Assembly (NCBI GenBank): GCA_004294135.1
Contig: RDZY01000019.1
Span: 1 to 64,000 of the forward strand
Source: Sphingobacteriia bacterium
GTDB lineage: Bacteria; Bacteroidota; Bacteroidia; Chitinophagales; Chitinophagaceae
Direction of reading: 5' to 3'
Length of the DNA stretch: 64,000 nt
Under the pieces are notes generated by a model, which saw only the letters and a program-made list of their open reading frames with translations, had not been told where the DNA came from and made no database searches. A program made the translations under genes and the position numbers. Of the stretch, positions 10,301 through 17,969 are shown one piece after another (positions within the stretch are counted from its first letter, which is position 1; each line of letters starts with the position of its first letter).

Positions 10301-10517
10301 CCGACCCTGGATCTATTGCGGAAAAAAAATAGTATCCTTTTGAATTGCTATTGGTTTGGAAAACGGTGCCTGACTGTGTTTGCTTTAATATTATATTGGC
10401 GTAGGGTAAGGGCTTTTTAAATAAATAGATGATGCCGCCTATTGAACCAGAAGTGGTTTGCGACTGTAATGTAAATGGGTAGATCAGCATTGCGGCACAA
10501 ATGCAAATGATTTTCAT
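7350..10517 (-). CDS. Oar-like TonB-dependent receptor 2
   Basis: A 1055-residue outer-membrane receptor with the same architecture as its downstream neighbour. It has a signal peptide (MKIICICAAMLIYPFTLQSQ), a carboxypeptidase-regulatory-like domain (TTSGSIGGIIYLFKKPLPYA), a plug and a large barrel. Both proteins share the plug pattern of an asymmetric NN-rich segment followed by NRYNSIYIDGALQNDVFGLS, and both end with LGLRVVFY or an equivalent. Shared order and similar length point to an old tandem duplication, although the sequences have diverged strongly. The ligand is unknown. No SusD-like partner gene is adjacent, unlike polysaccharide-utilisation loci. Confidence 0.88.
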   Translation of the reverse strand: MKIICICAAMLIYPFTLQSQTTSGSIGGIIYLFKKPLPYANIILKQTQSGTVFQTNSNSKGYYFFSAIDPGSGYTMQIVYKTTDTLLIENIIVTLGSNLALNIELQPTQYSLKPVSVKSNYFAMGKQDQQSVLIGAEEIEATPARGRSFSGLFNNQPSALVNNNNGAVSFSGQNNRYNSIYIDGALQNDVFGLSPSGSFGGQAGSFPAATETIEQMQILLSPFDASMGGYTGAAINMITKSGKNNPVSTIYRYWKGHEHTQNNTGVSLSGPIRQNKLFYYLNGDYTKESASDLYAINNYKGDTKNPAQLTNIANTFQSIYGYDPGWVDSRNNQNALRLTLRMDARMNEKNNLTIHLKHNEATRINTLPSNETAIVFLNNGKEIQHQLFSAAVEWKYRSSKKIDHQLLLNYTFSKDLTQPRGMAFPSLRILDGDAIILLGNNEDAMNNSILQSNTNLLYKRSFGKGKKRWVLGTELEYNAMENNFIQSRNGSFFYYSLSNFFQNKTPGGYRANFKQEDQPDQIHAFKTALFMNHQWRWNKNISLQTGLRMSYQAILNSPPTDAFTNDSTLPILQKSYTIADHLSGQKPMIKPSISPRIYWQIEIPNKKISLQIGTGWFSGRMPFAWLGGLYSNNGITSGAFDPNIVELRKIRFRNPLLEPWLPTSYPINASKGVVHLASPQITMPSVWRSILQVKKIWNNQYSLTIDAMHYMNTAEIGFTNINILPATQKLEGADNRLIHSNINNAKIPILADSTNPYDQIILLHNQNTQRGYGYRFGGALKMQSPYFNWQLQYSYGESYAVQDGNYSILENHWRLNEQVNGRNNLALSRSDFSVGNRVLFSISRNYAITRKQKITVALFYNGQSGTPYSFVYGKRSLSRDDMETVGYDLLYIPTAVELTNQVFQPFITKDIYYTAEQQKEALEWFIEQEPYLKKNRGNYAARNGSRSPFNHRVDLRISGYIPIKIDRKRYGLGWSIDLMNMGNLLNKNWGRNWHIPGNRLKLIDFMGMLSDQSMVPTFNFDPSMIQQNYWRDGNSNHPAFSEKWMVQLGLRVVFY

Positions 10518-10655
10518 TTCAAAGTATTTTCAACAATGCTAAGTGGTTATCAGGGCGGATGAACAGGTATTTATACTTATTTCAGCTGTTTTTTAACGGG
10601 GGGGTAAACAGCATCTAAAATGGAATGCTTAATTTTACAGATTAATAGAGTAAAT

Positions 10656-11858
10656 ATGTTAGATAGGATAGAAGAAGCAATAGACGATATTCGTAACGGT
10701 AAAATGGTAATTGTGGTGGATGATGAGGGCCGTGAAAATGAGGGCGACTTTATTATGGCGGCCAGATTTGCTACCCCAGAAGCCATTAATTTTATGTGTA
10801 AAGAAGGTCGCGGATTGATTTGTGCTGCACTTACTGAAGAGCGTTGCGCTGAATTAGAACTTACTCCAATGGTAAGCTCTAATACCTCTTTGCATGAAAC
10901 AGCTTTTACGGTATCGATTGACCTGATTGGGCAAGGCACTACCACTGGTATTTCTGCACAAGATCGTTCTAAAACCATTCAAGCACTGGTGCACCCTCAA
11001 ACCAAAGCAAGTGATTTGGGAAGGCCAGGTCATATCTTCCCCCTAAAAGCCAAATCAGGTGGCGTTTTGCGCAGGAGTGGGCATACAGAAGCTACGGTTG
11101 ATTTGGCACGGCTTGCGAATCTAGAGCCAGCTGGTGTTTTAGTAGAAGTGATGAATGAAGATGGAACAATGGCTAGACTACCCCAGTTGTTAACCATTGC
11201 TAAACGATTTCAGTTAAAAATAATTTCCATCAAAGACCTGATTGATTTTCGTTTGAAAACCGATTCTTTAATTGAAGAATTGGTAAGGGTTTCTATGCCC
11301 ACCAAATTCGGCTTATTTGAACTGGTTGCATTCAAGGAAAAACTCTCTGGAGCCGAACACCTTGCCTTAGTAAAAGGCGGATGGAAAGAGGGGGAAGCGG
11401 TATTAACAAGGGTGCATAGCAGTTGTTTTACGGGGGATATATTGGGCAGTTTGCGCTGCGATTGTGGCGATCAATTGCACAAAGCGATGCGCATGGTAGA
11501 ATCGGAAGGCAAGGGCGTAATTCTATATATGAATCAAGAGGGTAGAGGTATTGGGTTGATTAATAAATTAAAAGCATATAAATTGCAAGAAGGTGGTTTA
11601 GATACAGTGGAAGCCAATCTAGAACTGGGCTTTGGCATGGATGAAAGAGATTATGGAGTAGGTGCACAGATACTTAGGTATTTGGGGGTTACCAACCTGC
11701 GTTTAATGAGTAATAATCCTCGTAAAAGAGCGGGACTAAAAGGATATGGACTATCAATAGTAGAAGTAGTTGCTATTGAAGTTGCTTCTAATCCACATAA
11801 TGAGAAGTATTTGGCCACCAAAAGAGACAAATTAGGTCACACCATTTTAGGAGCTTAG
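10656..11858 (+). CDS. ribBA: Bifunctional DHBP synthase / GTP cyclohydrolase II
   Basis: A 400-residue fusion making the two precursors of riboflavin. The N-terminal half (about 1-200) is 3,4-dihydroxy-2-butanone-4-phosphate synthase, with [10 protein letters not shown] and [11 protein letters not shown] motifs that bind ribulose-5-phosphate and metal. The C-terminal half (about 205-400) is GTP cyclohydrolase II with zinc cysteines at about 257, 268 and 270 (HSSCFTG and LRCDCGDQ) and NQEGRGIGL. The ATG at 10656 gives the canonical start MLDRIEEAI; an upstream ATG at 10620 would add 12 atypical residues. No FMN riboswitch is seen in the leader, and no other rib gene is adjacent, so the gene appears to stand alone. 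Confidence 0.95.
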   Translation: MLDRIEEAIDDIRNGKMVIVVDDEGRENEGDFIMAARFATPEAINFMCKEGRGLICAALTEERCAELELTPMVSSNTSLHETAFTVSIDLIGQGTTTGISAQDRSKTIQALVHPQTKASDLGRPGHIFPLKAKSGGVLRRSGHTEATVDLARLANLEPAGVLVEVMNEDGTMARLPQLLTIAKRFQLKIISIKDLIDFRLKTDSLIEELVRVSMPTKFGLFELVAFKEKLSGAEHLALVKGGWKEGEAVLTRVHSSCFTGDILGSLRCDCGDQLHKAMRMVESEGKGVILYMNQEGRGIGLINKLKAYKLQEGGLDTVEANLELGFGMDERDYGVGAQILRYLGVTNLRLMSNNPRKRAGLKGYGLSIVEVVAIEVASNPHNEKYLATKRDKLGHTILGA

Positions 11859-11916
11859 CTTCTTTTTAAATTCAAAACATAACAATAGCTTAATCACAAG
11901 CATGGTGTATAGGAAG

Positions 11917-11924
11917 GATATTTG
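11917..11924 (+). promoter_or_regulatory. Possible -7 box GATATTTG before the GH1 gene
   Basis: One mismatch from TAnnTTTG, the same variant seen before Oar-like receptor 1. It lies 14 bases ahead of the TTG start at 11939. No good -33 box is visible. Confidence 0.3.
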
Positions 11925-11938
11925 TACAAATTCCTGCA

Positions 11939-13309
11939 TTGCAATTTAAACATCAATTAGGATCTGCTGATTTTGGGACTGATTTTCTCTGGGGTATAGC
12001 TATTTCTGCTTTGCAGAATGAAGGAGCTGCTTTTTCAGATGGAAAAGGACTGTCTATTTGGGATACATTTTCACGCCGAATGGGTAAAATAAAATCTGGA
12101 GTTAAGCCTACTGTCGCCACCGATTTTTATCACCGTTACAAAGACGATCTAATGCTGGTGAAAGCTTTGGGCTTTAAAGTATTTCGTTTCTCTATTGCTT
12201 GGAGTAGAATTTTACCCGAAGGAACTGGTCGCGTTAACAAAGAAGGCATTGCATTTTACCATCGGCTGATTGACGAATGTATTGCATTGGATCTGGTTCC
12301 GTTTGTTACTTTATACCATTGGGATTTACCGCAGGAGCTACAAAAAGAAGGAGGCTGGGCCAGTACCCATATGCTTAAATGGTTCAGTCGCTTTGCCAAG
12401 TTATGTGCGGATGAATATGGTGATAAAGTTAAAAACTGGATTGTATTAAATGAGCCAATGGGCTTTACCACTTTGGGTTATATGCTGGGGAAACACGCAC
12501 CAGGCATTATTAGTATGAACCAGTATATGTCTGCTATTCACAATGCGGTACTTTGTACAGCAGAGGGTGGAAGAATCATCCGATCTTCGGTTAGCAATGC
12601 ATATATAGGCACCAGTTTTTCTTGTAGTGAAGTGATGCCTTTTACCGATAAGCCAGACGATATTTTGGCAGCTAAAAGAGGAGATGCGTTACTGAATCGT
12701 TTATTTATTGAACCCGTACTTGGGAGAGGTTATCCTGAAGATGTTCCACTGCCTTTTTTTGAAAAATTACATATTCATACCAAAGCATGGAAATATAAAG
12801 ATCGGATGCAGTTTAATTTTGATTTTATTGGACTGCAAAATTATTTTGCATTGACCGTGAAATACAATCCACTCATTCCTTATATACAAATGTCTGAAGT
12901 AAAAGCTGCTACAAGAAAAGTACCTCATACCGCATTGGGATGGGAAATAAATGCAGAAAGTTTTTATAGAATGATTAAACGTTTCTGGATGTATGGAAGT
13001 GTAAAAGAAATTATGATTACCGAAGGTGGGGCGGCATTTAAAGACCACCTCGTAAATGGTGTGGTTGATGATACTCGTAGGATAGATTATTTTAAACAAT
13101 ATATAGCCGCTGCGGGAAGAGCCAAAAATGATGGGGTAAAACTAAGTGGCTATCTAGCATGGACGCTCACCGATAATTTTGAATGGTCGGAAGGATACAA
13201 CGCTAGATTTGGATTGGTACATGTAGATTTTAATACCCAGTTGCGAACCATTAAAAACTCTGGTTATTGGTTCAGAGATTTTTTGAATAACCAATCAGTT
13301 GTTTCGTAG
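11939..13309 (+). CDS. Glycoside hydrolase family 1, beta-glucosidase-like
   Basis: A 456-residue TIM-barrel retaining glycosidase acting on beta-linked glucosides or related sugars. The acid/base Glu172 is in VLNEPMG, and the nucleophile Glu362 is in IMITEGG, where the family usually has TENG. The substrate Trp and Glu pair near the end (LTDNFEWSEGYNARFGL) is intact. No signal peptide is visible, so the enzyme is probably cytoplasmic. No ATG exists in frame upstream, because a stop lies at 11891, so the TTG at 11939 is the likely start. The gene is followed after 20 bases by the FKBP-domain gene. Absence of phosphate-binding residues was not tested, so 6-phospho-glucosidase activity is not excluded. 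Confidence 0.9.
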   Translation: MQFKHQLGSADFGTDFLWGIAISALQNEGAAFSDGKGLSIWDTFSRRMGKIKSGVKPTVATDFYHRYKDDLMLVKALGFKVFRFSIAWSRILPEGTGRVNKEGIAFYHRLIDECIALDLVPFVTLYHWDLPQELQKEGGWASTHMLKWFSRFAKLCADEYGDKVKNWIVLNEPMGFTTLGYMLGKHAPGIISMNQYMSAIHNAVLCTAEGGRIIRSSVSNAYIGTSFSCSEVMPFTDKPDDILAAKRGDALLNRLFIEPVLGRGYPEDVPLPFFEKLHIHTKAWKYKDRMQFNFDFIGLQNYFALTVKYNPLIPYIQMSEVKAATRKVPHTALGWEINAESFYRMIKRFWMYGSVKEIMITEGGAAFKDHLVNGVVDDTRRIDYFKQYIAAAGRAKNDGVKLSGYLAWTLTDNFEWSEGYNARFGLVHVDFNTQLRTIKNSGYWFRDFLNNQSVVS

Positions 13310-13329
13310 ATTTGGATATATACCTATTT

Positions 13330-14394
13330 ATGAAAACTATTTTTTTATTGCTATTTTGCTCGTGGTTGTCAATACAAGTATTCAGTCAACATACCCTTGT
13401 TGCCAACGATTTTAAAATACCCGATAGTGGCCGAGTATTTACTTTGTATACTGAGTTTTTGGTGAAAGAAAACAGTATCAAAAGAAAACAAATATTTATT
13501 GCAAATGGATTTCAGTCGGGTGAAATACAACTGATTCGAAAAGCCAGAAAACGCCGAGTAGGCTTTGCTTTAACTGCATTGCCAACGCAGCAGGTTGAAT
13601 TATTTGCTGCTGGTATTGGTATTGCAACTTCCATAAAAAAGCAAAGCGATGGGAGTAATATTGCTACAGCGTTATGGAATAAAACCTGGAAGGAAAATCA
13701 AGTGTATAAAACAATGGTGACTGCCTTACCTGATAGTGCTACAAAATCTACTATTTATACAGCGTATTTTTTAGAACCTGATTTGCAGCGTTGGAAATTT
13801 TTAGCAGCTTATAAACTAACCAATGAAGCCATTGCATTCACTCGTTTTCAACAAACCCTTCTTGGCGTAGATCCTGCCAAAACAAATCCTTGGATTCAAA
13901 CCGAGCGAGGTAAGTGGATTGCAATTCAATCGGGAGATTTCTTTGCCAAGCAATCAAGCGGTGAGCGTCCTGTAGTTGACTGGACAAAAAACACAGATTC
14001 TTTGCAGCAAGCGCAGAAAGATTACGCGGAAATTATAGACGCCGTAAACGCTAAAAGAATTGATACTACTGGCAGTAAAGATGGGGTATATTATAAAATT
14101 GTAAAAGAAGGTAAGGGTGCTTTTGTAAAACTTACCGATACGGTTACAGTATTTTATAAAGGTAGTTTATTGGTAGACGATTCTATATTTGATCAAACCA
14201 AGGATAAGCCAGCAGTATTTCCGCTGAATCGTTTAATAAAAGGCTGGCAGCTAATTGTTCCCCAATGCAAAGTAGGTAGTGTGGTAAAGATTTTTATTCC
14301 ATCGGCATTAGCTTATTCAATTCGATCAAGAAGCAAAAGTATACCTCCAAACAGTGTGTTGGTATTTGAAATAGAGGTAGTAGATACAAAATAA
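13330..14394 (+). CDS. Secreted protein with C-terminal FKBP-type peptidyl-prolyl isomerase domain
   Basis: A 354-residue exported protein. The ATG at 13330 begins a Sec signal (MKTIFLLLFCSWLSIQVFSQ); a TTG at 13312 is less likely. Residues about 30-210 form a domain resembling the DUF3472 group (a sandwich fold of unknown function), recognised with modest confidence from the YTAYF and WKFLAAYKL pattern. The last 110 residues are an FKBP_C domain (VKLTDTVTVFYKGSLL, FPLNRLIKGWQ, PPNSVLVFEIEV), which catalyses proline isomerisation and aids folding of envelope proteins. The combination is unusual. It follows the GH1 gene by 20 bases and converges on the next gene with a 17-base gap. Confidence 0.75.
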   Translation: MKTIFLLLFCSWLSIQVFSQHTLVANDFKIPDSGRVFTLYTEFLVKENSIKRKQIFIANGFQSGEIQLIRKARKRRVGFALTALPTQQVELFAAGIGIATSIKKQSDGSNIATALWNKTWKENQVYKTMVTALPDSATKSTIYTAYFLEPDLQRWKFLAAYKLTNEAIAFTRFQQTLLGVDPAKTNPWIQTERGKWIAIQSGDFFAKQSSGERPVVDWTKNTDSLQQAQKDYAEIIDAVNAKRIDTTGSKDGVYYKIVKEGKGAFVKLTDTVTVFYKGSLLVDDSIFDQTKDKPAVFPLNRLIKGWQLIVPQCKVGSVVKIFIPSALAYSIRSRSKSIPPNSVLVFEIEVVDTK

Positions 14395-14411
14395 GGAAAG
14401 CTGGATTGTTG

Positions 14412-15239
14412 CTATTGCTTTGTCCTTTTTTTAAGCAACTTTTTTATGGCATTAATTTCTTTTTGCTGTTGAATATTATAAAGGGTAAGTTCTTCTACTT
14501 TTTTTAACAATAACGCATTCATCTTACCCAAATCCAATCCATCTTTCATTACTTCTTCGGTAGTTTGAATGCCGGGTAAATGTTTGTTTTTTTGAATGTA
14601 TTTTTCAAGCTGGGGTAAAGGCATTAAAGAATAATTTTTATGGAAAACATGGTCATACCAATCCTTAGAATTTTTAATAGCCACTTTAACTTTCTCTGTT
14701 AAAATACCTTGCTCTACATACAATTTATAGCCATCTACTTGGGTGTTCACATCGCCAATTTTAACGCGACCTTCATAGGAATCTATGGAGAAAAATTCTT
14801 TCTCAGTTGCATCGTTTCCTGCTTTGTGGCTGATTTTAAATGTTTGAGGTGTTTTTAACACGTCATCCCCAGAAACCCTAGCACCAATAGTCCAATAGCT
14901 GATATTCTTTGGATTGGTAAGGTCGCCGTTGGAGAACATGATGGAGGGTTCATTTTGTCCCCCCGAAGCCCACTCATTGCTGAGTTTTAATAAAATATTT
15001 TTTGATCGGGTATTGCCAATCCCTTTTTTAATTTCCATGGGGGCACCAGGTGTAAGAATGCCAATACCCGCAAAACCAGATTCTGGAAAAACGTTTTGCG
15101 CATCACTGGCTGCGGGAGTAGCAATTGTTTGATTTACAGCTAAAGGCTTGGGCTTGCCACTTGAAGTGGGTCGCTGGGCTTTGGCCGAAAATTGAAACAA
15201 GCCGAGGCATATAATACCACAAAAAAAAACTTTATTCAT
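14412..15239 (-). CDS. Secreted protein with tail-fibre-like C-terminus
   Basis: A 275-residue protein with signal peptide (MNKVFFCGIICLGLFQFSAKAQ). The middle has repeated beta-strand segments (GIGILTPGAPMEIKKG, GRVKIGDVNT) as in phage tail-fibre or trimeric fibre-like proteins. The C-terminus (WYDHVFHKNYSLMPLPQLEKY, then HLPGIQTTEEV and a heptad-like helix ending in lysines) is the conserved tail found on many Bacteroidota surface proteins related to endosialidase-chaperone fibres. The usual S74 catalytic Ser/Lys pair was not recognised. It is probably a trimeric surface protein. It stands alone, convergent with the FKBP gene. The function is unknown. Confidence 0.65.
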   Translation of the reverse strand: MNKVFFCGIICLGLFQFSAKAQRPTSSGKPKPLAVNQTIATPAASDAQNVFPESGFAGIGILTPGAPMEIKKGIGNTRSKNILLKLSNEWASGGQNEPSIMFSNGDLTNPKNISYWTIGARVSGDDVLKTPQTFKISHKAGNDATEKEFFSIDSYEGRVKIGDVNTQVDGYKLYVEQGILTEKVKVAIKNSKDWYDHVFHKNYSLMPLPQLEKYIQKNKHLPGIQTTEEVMKDGLDLGKMNALLLKKVEELTLYNIQQQKEINAIKKLLKKRTKQ

Positions 15240-15300
15240 AATCGATTGCTAATTCAGTTCAAAAAACGAAAATAAGCAAAAAAAACTGTGTAGAAACTGC

Positions 15301-16278
15301 TTATCGGTTGTGGCCTTGTTCTCCGTCTTCTTTCTCCTTTTCATAGGCTTTGATGATGGCTTTTACAAGACGGTGACGAACCACGTCTTCTTCGTTTAAT
15401 TCAATATGTGCAATGCCTTCAATATTTTTTAAAATACGGGTTGATTTTTCCAATCCACTCCTCATATTTCTCGGCAAATCTACTTGAGTGGGATCACCGG
15501 TAATAATGGCTTTAGCATTTGAGCCAATGCGGGTTAGGAACATTTTAAGTTGAAGGTCATTGGTGTTCTGTGCCTCATCTAAAATAATAAATGCATGATC
15601 TAATGTTCTACCACGCATATAAGCAAGGGGGGCAATTTCTATGGTTCTAGTGCTCATATAATAACCCAACTTGTCTGCTGGAATCATATCATCCAATGCA
15701 TCGTAGAGGGGCCGTAGGTAGGGATCTATTTTTTCTTTTAAATCGCCCGGTAAGAAACCCAAACTTTCTCCAGCTTCAACAGCGGGACGAGTGAGGATTA
15801 TTTTCTTTACTACTTTGTTTTTAAGTGCGCGCACTGCCAATGCAACTGCAGTATATGTTTTGCCAGTACCTGCAGGGCCAATGGCAAACACAATATCATT
15901 TTTATCGGCAGCCTGCACCATTTTTTTCTGGTTTTGGGTGCGGGCTCTTACCGTTTTACCATTTGGACCAAATACTAGAATGTCATTGGGATTCCTTTCA
16001 ACGAAATTGTCCACAACTTCTGCATCGTCGCCACCTAAAATTTGCTCAAAATAACCCTCACTCAAATGACCATTGCGTTGAAGGTATTGAACAATAAGGT
16101 CAATTTTTTCACGGGCAGTATCAATCTGTTCGGGTGCTCCGCTCAGTTTTAATTGAGTGCCTCTGGAAAGAATTTTTAAAAGGGGAAATTTCTTTTTAAG
16201 CAAATCTAGTTTGCCATTGTTTACGCCAAAAAACTCGGTAGGATTAACGGTTTCTAAGCTGATGATGGTCTCTGTCAA
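15301..16278 (-). CDS. PhoH family ATPase
   Basis: A 325-residue PhoH-like protein (PhoH/YbeZ group), a cytoplasmic P-loop ATPase linked to RNA handling and often found with ybeY. Walker A is GPAGTGKT at 134-141 and Walker B is in FIILDEAQN near residue 230. An RNA-binding-like N-terminus of about 100 residues precedes the ATPase, as usual. The start codon is TTG at 16278 (LTETIISLET), with no in-frame ATG nearby that keeps the N-terminus. The length is normal. It has a free-standing upstream region facing rpe's 3-prime end, and ybeY is not adjacent. Confidence 0.92.
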   Translation of the reverse strand: MTETIISLETVNPTEFFGVNNGKLDLLKKKFPLLKILSRGTQLKLSGAPEQIDTAREKIDLIVQYLQRNGHLSEGYFEQILGGDDAEVVDNFVERNPNDILVFGPNGKTVRARTQNQKKMVQAADKNDIVFAIGPAGTGKTYTAVALAVRALKNKVVKKIILTRPAVEAGESLGFLPGDLKEKIDPYLRPLYDALDDMIPADKLGYYMSTRTIEIAPLAYMRGRTLDHAFIILDEAQNTNDLQLKMFLTRIGSNAKAIITGDPTQVDLPRNMRSGLEKSTRILKNIEGIAHIELNEEDVVRHRLVKAIIKAYEKEKEDGEQGHNR

Positions 16279-16387
16279 TCTCTTTGGGTTTTAGATGAAG
16301 GATCAAAATACGAGGCATTACTTCTTTTTCAAATTTAGTTAGAATGCGTATACAATTCCTAATGTTTCTTATTCACAGTTGTGGAAA

Positions 16388-16416
16388 GAATAATTCAGGT
16401 TGCATCTGAATTATTC
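16388..16416 (-). terminator. Hairpin overlapping the 3-prime end of rpe
   Basis: An 11-base perfect stem (GAATAATTCAG against CTGAATTATTC) with a 7-base loop. The rpe stop codon (16413-16411) is inside one arm. On the minus strand the stem is followed by TTTCC, a weak U-tract, so it may terminate transcription or stabilise the end of the rpe mRNA. Confidence 0.55.
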
Positions 16417-17064
16417 GCCAATTAATTTTAATGCTTCAATGGTTTGAGTTGGGTTGGCTGATTTAAAAACAGTATTACCAGCTACCAGAATATCTGCACC
16501 TGCATGAATAATAGACGCAGCATTATTTAGGGTTATGCCCCCATCGATTTCTATTAAGCAACTACTTTTTTTTGCAAGAATCATTTGTTTTAGTGCTGCA
16601 ATTTTTGTGAGGGTATAGGGAATAAAACTTTGACCACCAAAGCCAGGATTTACACTCATTAAACATACCAGATCTATATCATCAATAATAGCTTCTAATA
16701 GTGCAATAGAAGTATGTGGATTTACTGCAACACCAGCTTTCATGCCGAGGCTTTTAATCTGTTCAATATTTCGATGTAAATGAGGGCAGGCTTCAATATG
16801 AACGGTTAGTATATCTGCGCCAGCATCTTTAAAAGCGTTTGCATAGTTGCCCGGTTCTTCAATCATTAAATGAACGTCACAAATTTTTGTGGTGGCTTTA
16901 CGGATGGCACTGATTACTGGCAATCCAAAACTTATATTGGGTACAAATCTTCCATCCATCACATCTAAGTGAAACCAGTCAGCTTTACTATTGTTGAGCA
17001 TGGTACAGTCAGCTTCTAAATTCAGAAAATTGGCACTCAACAGGGAGGGGGCTATAATCGGCAT
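16411..17064 (-). CDS. rpe: Ribulose-phosphate 3-epimerase
   Basis: A 217-residue TIM-barrel enzyme that interconverts ribulose-5-phosphate and xylulose-5-phosphate in the pentose phosphate pathway. Motifs include PSLLSANF at the start, HLDVMDGRFVPNISFG with the catalytic Asp and metal-binding His, HLMIEEP, MSVNPGFGGQSF (phosphate loop) and EIDGGI with the second catalytic Asp. Length and order match the family, and all expected residues are visible. It begins 10 bases after the TPR lipoprotein gene, so the two are probably co-transcribed. Its stop lies in a hairpin. Confidence 0.96.
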   Translation of the reverse strand: MPIIAPSLLSANFLNLEADCTMLNNSKADWFHLDVMDGRFVPNISFGLPVISAIRKATTKICDVHLMIEEPGNYANAFKDAGADILTVHIEACPHLHRNIEQIKSLGMKAGVAVNPHTSIALLEAIIDDIDLVCLMSVNPGFGGQSFIPYTLTKIAALKQMILAKKSSCLIEIDGGITLNNAASIIHAGADILVAGNTVFKSANPTQTIEALKLIGE

Positions 17065-17074
17065 AAATTATTTT

Positions 17075-17875
17075 TTATTGAAGTTGTTGTATGGCTTCCT
17101 TGGCTTCTTTTATTGTGGAATCGAAAGTAAGTGCTTTTTGGTAATAGTTGATTGCTTCAGTTCGTTCATTTGTTGCTTGTTTGCATTCAGCCATCCAGTA
17201 ATAGCCATCTGCATAAGCGGGATTGAGTTTGGTTGTTGTTTCAAAAAGCAAAAAAGCTTTATCAATTTGGGATTTATTATATAAAATAAATCCTTTCTCC
17301 ATATAGGCTTCTAAATAGCGGTACCTGTTCGCGATACAGGAGTCGAACCTGCTGGTAGCTTCCTTGTAATTTCCGCTGCGAGCATAGTAAACTCCTTTAA
17401 TAAAATACAAGTCAGCCTTTAATTCTCTCACAGGAAATAAAGTGCTGGTATTTTTACAGAGTAGGAGTGCATCTGCATTTTTTTGTTCTGCCAATAAATT
17501 TGCTAAAGCAAGCAGGGCTTGGGGTGTAGCATAACTCTTAATAGAAAAACGATAATATTTAATAGCTCCGGCAGTATCATAAAGGTGTTCACTGTAAATA
17601 CCTTTTCTATACCATAATGCGTGGTTGAGGCTGTCGTTTTTCAACAGCCGTTCGTTTTGTAGTATGGCTTTAGTATAGTCGCCAGCACTGTCTAATAATT
17701 GAATATATTGTTCAATTAGTGCGGTACTATCTGGGTATAATTGAATGGATTTCGCAATGGCTTGCAGGGCTTTACTTTCTCCAGCTTTTTCTTCATATGC
17801 CGAAAATTGCTCAGTCGCTGAATCGTTACAGCCCATCAGTACTAAACAGCAAATGCAAATAAAAACAGGATTCAT
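17075..17875 (-). CDS. TPR-repeat lipoprotein
   Basis: A 266-residue lipoprotein. The lipobox LMGC follows a short hydrophobic signal (MNPVFICICCLVLMGC), so Cys16 should be lipidated. The rest is tetratricopeptide helix pairs, for example HALWYRKGIYSEHLYDTAGAI and YADGYYWMAECKQATNERT. It is probably a scaffold for protein contacts in the periplasm or outer membrane. It precedes rpe by 10 bases and is divergent from the PD40 gene; the shared upstream region holds an 11-base tandem repeat. No enzymatic motif is seen, and the partner is unknown. Confidence 0.75.
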   Translation of the reverse strand: MNPVFICICCLVLMGCNDSATEQFSAYEEKAGESKALQAIAKSIQLYPDSTALIEQYIQLLDSAGDYTKAILQNERLLKNDSLNHALWYRKGIYSEHLYDTAGAIKYYRFSIKSYATPQALLALANLLAEQKNADALLLCKNTSTLFPVRELKADLYFIKGVYYARSGNYKEATSRFDSCIANRYRYLEAYMEKGFILYNKSQIDKAFLLFETTTKLNPAYADGYYWMAECKQATNERTEAINYYQKALTFDSTIKEAKEAIQQLQ

Positions 17876-17899
17876 GCTGCTAAATTAACCAGTAAAATC

Positions 17900-17921
17900 A
17901 TTATCTGACAATTATCTGACA
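17900..17921. repeat. Tandem 11-base direct repeat, possible operator
   Basis: ATTATCTGACA occurs twice head-to-tail. It lies between the divergent TPR-lipoprotein and PD40 genes and ends 20 bases before the PD40 -7 box, where an activator or repressor could bind. No other copy was noticed in the window. Confidence 0.5.
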
Positions 17922-17941
17922 GTTTCAGTTTGTTTAGCTTG

Positions 17942-17949
17942 TATTTTTG
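17942..17949 (+). promoter_or_regulatory. -7 box TATTTTTG for the PD40 gene
   Basis: An exact match to TAnnTTTG, 20 bases ahead of the ATG at 17970. No TTG lies at the ideal -33 distance; the 11-base tandem repeat occupies that position instead, which fits an activator-dependent promoter. Confidence 0.5.
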
Positions 17950-17969
17950 CGCTTCATCTAAGCCATTTT

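Noticed and set aside
10518..10655. FMN riboswitch before ribBA
   Set aside because: The leader was read for the conserved FMN-element boxes and none is present.
10577..10978. Minus-strand open frame of 133 codons over ribBA
   Set aside because: It covers the start of a clear RibBA domain and has no family pattern of its own.
11939..13309. GH1 nucleophile motif TEGG instead of TENG as a sign of inactivity
   Set aside because: The catalytic Glu itself is present and the other motifs are intact, and this position varies in the family.
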